Assembly (NCBI RefSeq): GCF_000430665.1 | Contig: NZ_AUML01000001.1 | Span: forward strand, 124,001-188,000 | Direction: 5' to 3' | Length of the DNA stretch: 64,000 bases | From: Aquimarina muelleri DSM 19832 | Lineage (GTDB): Bacteria; Bacteroidota; Bacteroidia; Flavobacteriales; Flavobacteriaceae | Position numbers and translations under genes: made by a program | In this document: positions 62,060-64,000 of the stretch, one piece after another | How the letters are laid out: the number at the start of each line of letters is the position of its first letter | Numbering within the stretch: position 1 is the stretch's first letter | The notes under the pieces: generated by a model | The model's database searches: none | What the model was told of the DNA's origin: nothing | What the model saw: the letters and a program-made list of their open reading frames with translations, nothing else

Positions 62060-62326
62060 ATGATTATAGATCAAATGATATTAGATAAGGTAGCTGCGCA
62101 AAAATCAACGTATCAGGATGATAAGTCCACAGAAAAGCCAGTACGTAGTATTGTAAAAGCAATAAGCTGGAGAATAGTAGGTACATTAGATACATTAATT
62201 GTATCTTATTTATTAACAGGCGAGATGGCGCTAGCTACATCGATTGCATCTATTGATTTTGTTACAAAAATGATTCTATATTTTTTCCATGAAAGAATTT
62301 GGAATCGAATCAAATGGGGGAAATAA
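62060..62326 (+). CDS. DUF2061 small membrane protein
   Basis: An 88-residue protein with the family core SIVKAISWRIVGTLDTLIVSYLLTGEMALATSIASIDFVTKMILYFFHERIWNRIKWG (given in part: RIVGTLDTLIVSYLLTG and KMILYFFHERIW). Two membrane spans. DUF2061 genes often head sulfate-assimilation operons in Bacteroidetes, to my recollection; a sulfate or sulfite transport aid has been suggested but is unproven. The stop is 33 bases before cysH. Confidence 0.88.
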   Translation: MIIDQMILDKVAAQKSTYQDDKSTEKPVRSIVKAISWRIVGTLDTLIVSYLLTGEMALATSIASIDFVTKMILYFFHERIWNRIKWGK

Positions 62327-62358
62327 TTGTTGTAAAAGAAAAAGAAATTTATCAAATC

Positions 62359-62985
62359 ATGAGTTTTACAGAAAAAGAAATAGAAAGCTTAAATAAAACC
62401 CTAAAGGATAAAACTCCTTTAGAAATTGTACAATGGGCAGTTTCAAATGCGAAAACGCCTGTAGTAACTACTAATTTTAGACCTTATGAAGCCGCAATTC
62501 TAAATGTATGCTCAAAAGCATTGTCTGATATGCCTGTTATATGGTGTGATTCTGGTTATAATACACCTAACACGTATCGACATGCAGAAGAAGTAATTAA
62601 ATTATTGAGTTTAAATGTTCAGTTGTATGTTCCAAAACAGACTACTGCACATAGAGATGTTATTATGGGAATTCCTGATGTCGAAGATCCTAAACATAAG
62701 ATTTTTACAGAGCAAGTAAAGTTAGAGCCTTTTAAAAGAGCAATGACAGATTTTAAACCAGATGTATGGTTTACTAATCTTAGAAAAGGACAAACGGCAT
62801 TAAGAGACTCTCTAGATATACTAAGTATGGGTAAGGACGGGGTATTGAAAGTAAGCCCCTTTTATTATTACAGTGATGCTGAATTGGACACATATTTAGA
62901 AGAAAATAATTTACCAAACGAGTTTAAATATTTTGACCCTACAAAAGTATTAGAGAATAGAGAGTGTGGATTGCATACTAACTAA
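62359..62985 (+). CDS. cysH: Phosphoadenylyl-sulfate (PAPS) reductase
   Basis: Reduces activated sulfate to sulfite with thioredoxin. I start at ATG 62359 (MSFTEKEIESLNKTLK); an ATG at 62314 is possible but would overlap DUF2061. The 208 residues contain DSGYNTPNTYRHAEEVI, WFTNLRKGQTALRDSL and the C-terminal catalytic ENRECGLHTN. The CC and CxxC cysteines that hold the iron-sulfur cluster of APS reductases are absent, so the PAPS-type is favoured; a PAPS-forming kinase would have to be encoded outside the window. Co-transcribed with cysD. Confidence 0.9.
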   Translation: MSFTEKEIESLNKTLKDKTPLEIVQWAVSNAKTPVVTTNFRPYEAAILNVCSKALSDMPVIWCDSGYNTPNTYRHAEEVIKLLSLNVQLYVPKQTTAHRDVIMGIPDVEDPKHKIFTEQVKLEPFKRAMTDFKPDVWFTNLRKGQTALRDSLDILSMGKDGVLKVSPFYYYSDAELDTYLEENNLPNEFKYFDPTKVLENRECGLHTN

Positions 62986-63037
62986 TTTAATAGCTTTTTA
63001 GAAAATAATATCAAAAACGTAATAGAATAGAAATTAA

Positions 63038-63979
63038 ATGGAAGTGATTGAAAAAAATATAAAAGAACAGGTTACAGGTAAAAAAGTATTAACTGTAAAC
63101 CCTTTAGAAAGCGAAGCAATTTATATTTTTCGAGAAGTAGTAGCACAGTTCGAAAAGCCAGTATTACTTTTTTCAGGAGGAAAAGATTCTATTACGTTAG
63201 TGCGACTGGCACAAAAAGCATTCTATCCAGCAAAAATACCTTTTCCGTTATTACATATTGATACAGGGCATAATTTTCCTGAAACTATAGAATTTAGAGA
63301 TAGATTGGTAAAAGAACTAGGAGTAGAACTTATTGTTCGTAATGTTCAGGACTCTATTGATGCAGGTAAAGTAGTAGAAGAAAAAGGAAAATATGCCAGC
63401 CGTAATAGTTTACAAACCACTACACTTTTAGATGCTTTAGAAGAATTTAAATTTGATGCAGCAATTGGTGGAGCACGTAGAGACGAAGAAAAAGCAAGAG
63501 CCAAGGAACGTATATTTTCTGTTAGAGATGATTTTGGACAATGGGATGAAAAAAATCAGCGCCCAGAATTATTTGATCACCTTAATGGAAAAATTGATTT
63601 AGGACAGAATGTACGCGTATTTCCTATCAGTAACTGGACAGAGTTAGATGTATGGAGCTATATCGAAAAAGAAAATATTGAAATCCCATCTATATATTTT
63701 GCGCATAAACGTAAAACATTTGTTAGAGATGGCATGATTTGGTCTGCAGAAGATGGTGTTGTTTATAGAGAAGAAGATGAGGTGGTAGAAGAAAGATTAG
63801 TGCGTTTTCGAACCGTAGGAGATATGTCTTGTACCGCGGCAGTATTATCTGATGCAGTTACCATACATAAAGTCGTAGCAGAAATTAGAGAATCTACAAT
63901 CTCAGAAAGAGGAGCTCGTATTGATGATAAAAGATCCGAAGCTGCAATGGAAAAACGTAAACAACAAGGATACTTTTAG
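63038..63979 (+). CDS. cysD: Sulfate adenylyltransferase subunit 2
   Basis: The ATP-pyrophosphatase subunit that makes APS from sulfate and ATP. The 313 residues have the PP-loop LFSGGKDSITLVRLAQKAF (near 48-66), LLHIDTGHNFPETIEFRD, AIGGARRDEEKARAKERIFS and the C-terminal GDMSCTAAVLSDA. The start is 52 bases after cysH. CysN, its GTPase partner, is expected next but the window ends 21 bases after the stop. Confidence 0.97.
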   Translation: MEVIEKNIKEQVTGKKVLTVNPLESEAIYIFREVVAQFEKPVLLFSGGKDSITLVRLAQKAFYPAKIPFPLLHIDTGHNFPETIEFRDRLVKELGVELIVRNVQDSIDAGKVVEEKGKYASRNSLQTTTLLDALEEFKFDAAIGGARRDEEKARAKERIFSVRDDFGQWDEKNQRPELFDHLNGKIDLGQNVRVFPISNWTELDVWSYIEKENIEIPSIYFAHKRKTFVRDGMIWSAEDGVVYREEDEVVEERLVRFRTVGDMSCTAAVLSDAVTIHKVVAEIRESTISERGARIDDKRSEAAMEKRKQQGYF

Positions 63980-64000
63980 AGCTTTTTTGTCATTCTCGGC

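Noticed and set aside
1..64000. tRNA, rRNA, CRISPR arrays, intact transposases, prophage or toxin-antitoxin genes
   Set aside because: Looked for by eye on both strands (cloverleaf T-arm motifs, evenly spaced repeats, transposase signatures); none found. A tRNA or covariance scan could still reveal small RNAs.

Overview
The window is AT-rich DNA from a member of the Bacteroidetes, most likely a marine Flavobacteriaceae species (an Aquimarina-like genus would fit, but this is inference). The main evidence is a type IX secretion C-terminal sorting domain on a secreted hydrolase, a DUF5686/carboxypeptidase-regulatory outer-membrane protein, a 2TM domain, a K+-dependent-type membrane pyrophosphatase and lipoproteins of the SCxx type. 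Several promoter boxes also match the Bacteroidetes -7 consensus TAnnTTTG. No rRNA, tRNA, CRISPR array, intact insertion sequence or prophage was recognised. The region is chromosomal and mostly metabolic.

Layout. 0.2-6.8 kb (minus strand): cobalamin late-assembly/salvage block cobQ-cobD-cbiB-ATPase, a cobalamin riboswitch, then a thioredoxin-like [2Fe-2S] protein, an SDR protein and cobA. 7-9.4 kb: small hypothetical, membrane-anchored pentapeptide-repeat protein, nitroreductase. 9.4-13.4 kb: a small lipoprotein, then a DNA-repair-like operon (DUF559 protein, radical SAM protein, DUF4130-type partner) divergent from a LexA-like self-cleaving repressor. Two 15-bp palindromes 42 bp apart lie between them. 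13.4-21.6 kb: App1-type phosphatase, membrane pyrophosphatase, collagen-like lipoprotein, a palindrome-rich spacer, soluble pyrophosphatase, DUF5686 protein. 21.7-28.6 kb: pyruvate dehydrogenase E1 beta divergent from etfBA around a 26-bp palindrome, bifunctional nuclease, nucleoside transporter, thyA, a TonB-C-like protein. 28.7-34.7 kb: ergothioneine genes egtB-egtD with DUF427, an early-set domain protein, a class V aminotransferase-fold enzyme (possible EgtE), a membrane-anchored dihydrofolate reductase, fabD. 34.9-49.3 kb: LRR protein, amidohydrolase, SNF2 helicase, sugar aminotransferase, T9SS lipase-like protein, waaA (Kdo transferase), an orphan lipoprotein, DUF2461, deoxynucleoside kinase. 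49.3-53.1 kb: gene-poor accessory-looking stretch with a membrane acyltransferase, two paralogous small secreted proteins and copies of a degenerate repeat. 53.3-64 kb: metK, a SAM-I riboswitch controlling metY-metX-aspartokinase/homoserine dehydrogenase-osmC-metZ, then a sulfate assimilation operon (DUF2061, cysH, cysD) that continues past the right edge.

How it fits together. The right end forms a sulfur/methionine module: sulfate activation and reduction feed sulfhydrylases, and metK makes the SAM sensed by the riboswitch. The left end supplies cobamide. Ergothioneine synthesis (EgtD uses SAM) also draws on both sulfur and methyl supply.

Most interesting observations: the repressor/operator/repair cassette at 10-13.4 kb; a three-copy intergenic repeat that looks like a decayed coding sequence; the paralogous small secreted proteins ending in LSGW; the egtB promoter nested inside a terminator; a twin repeat in front of the cys operon; and the cluster of long palindromes at 18.1-18.4 kb.
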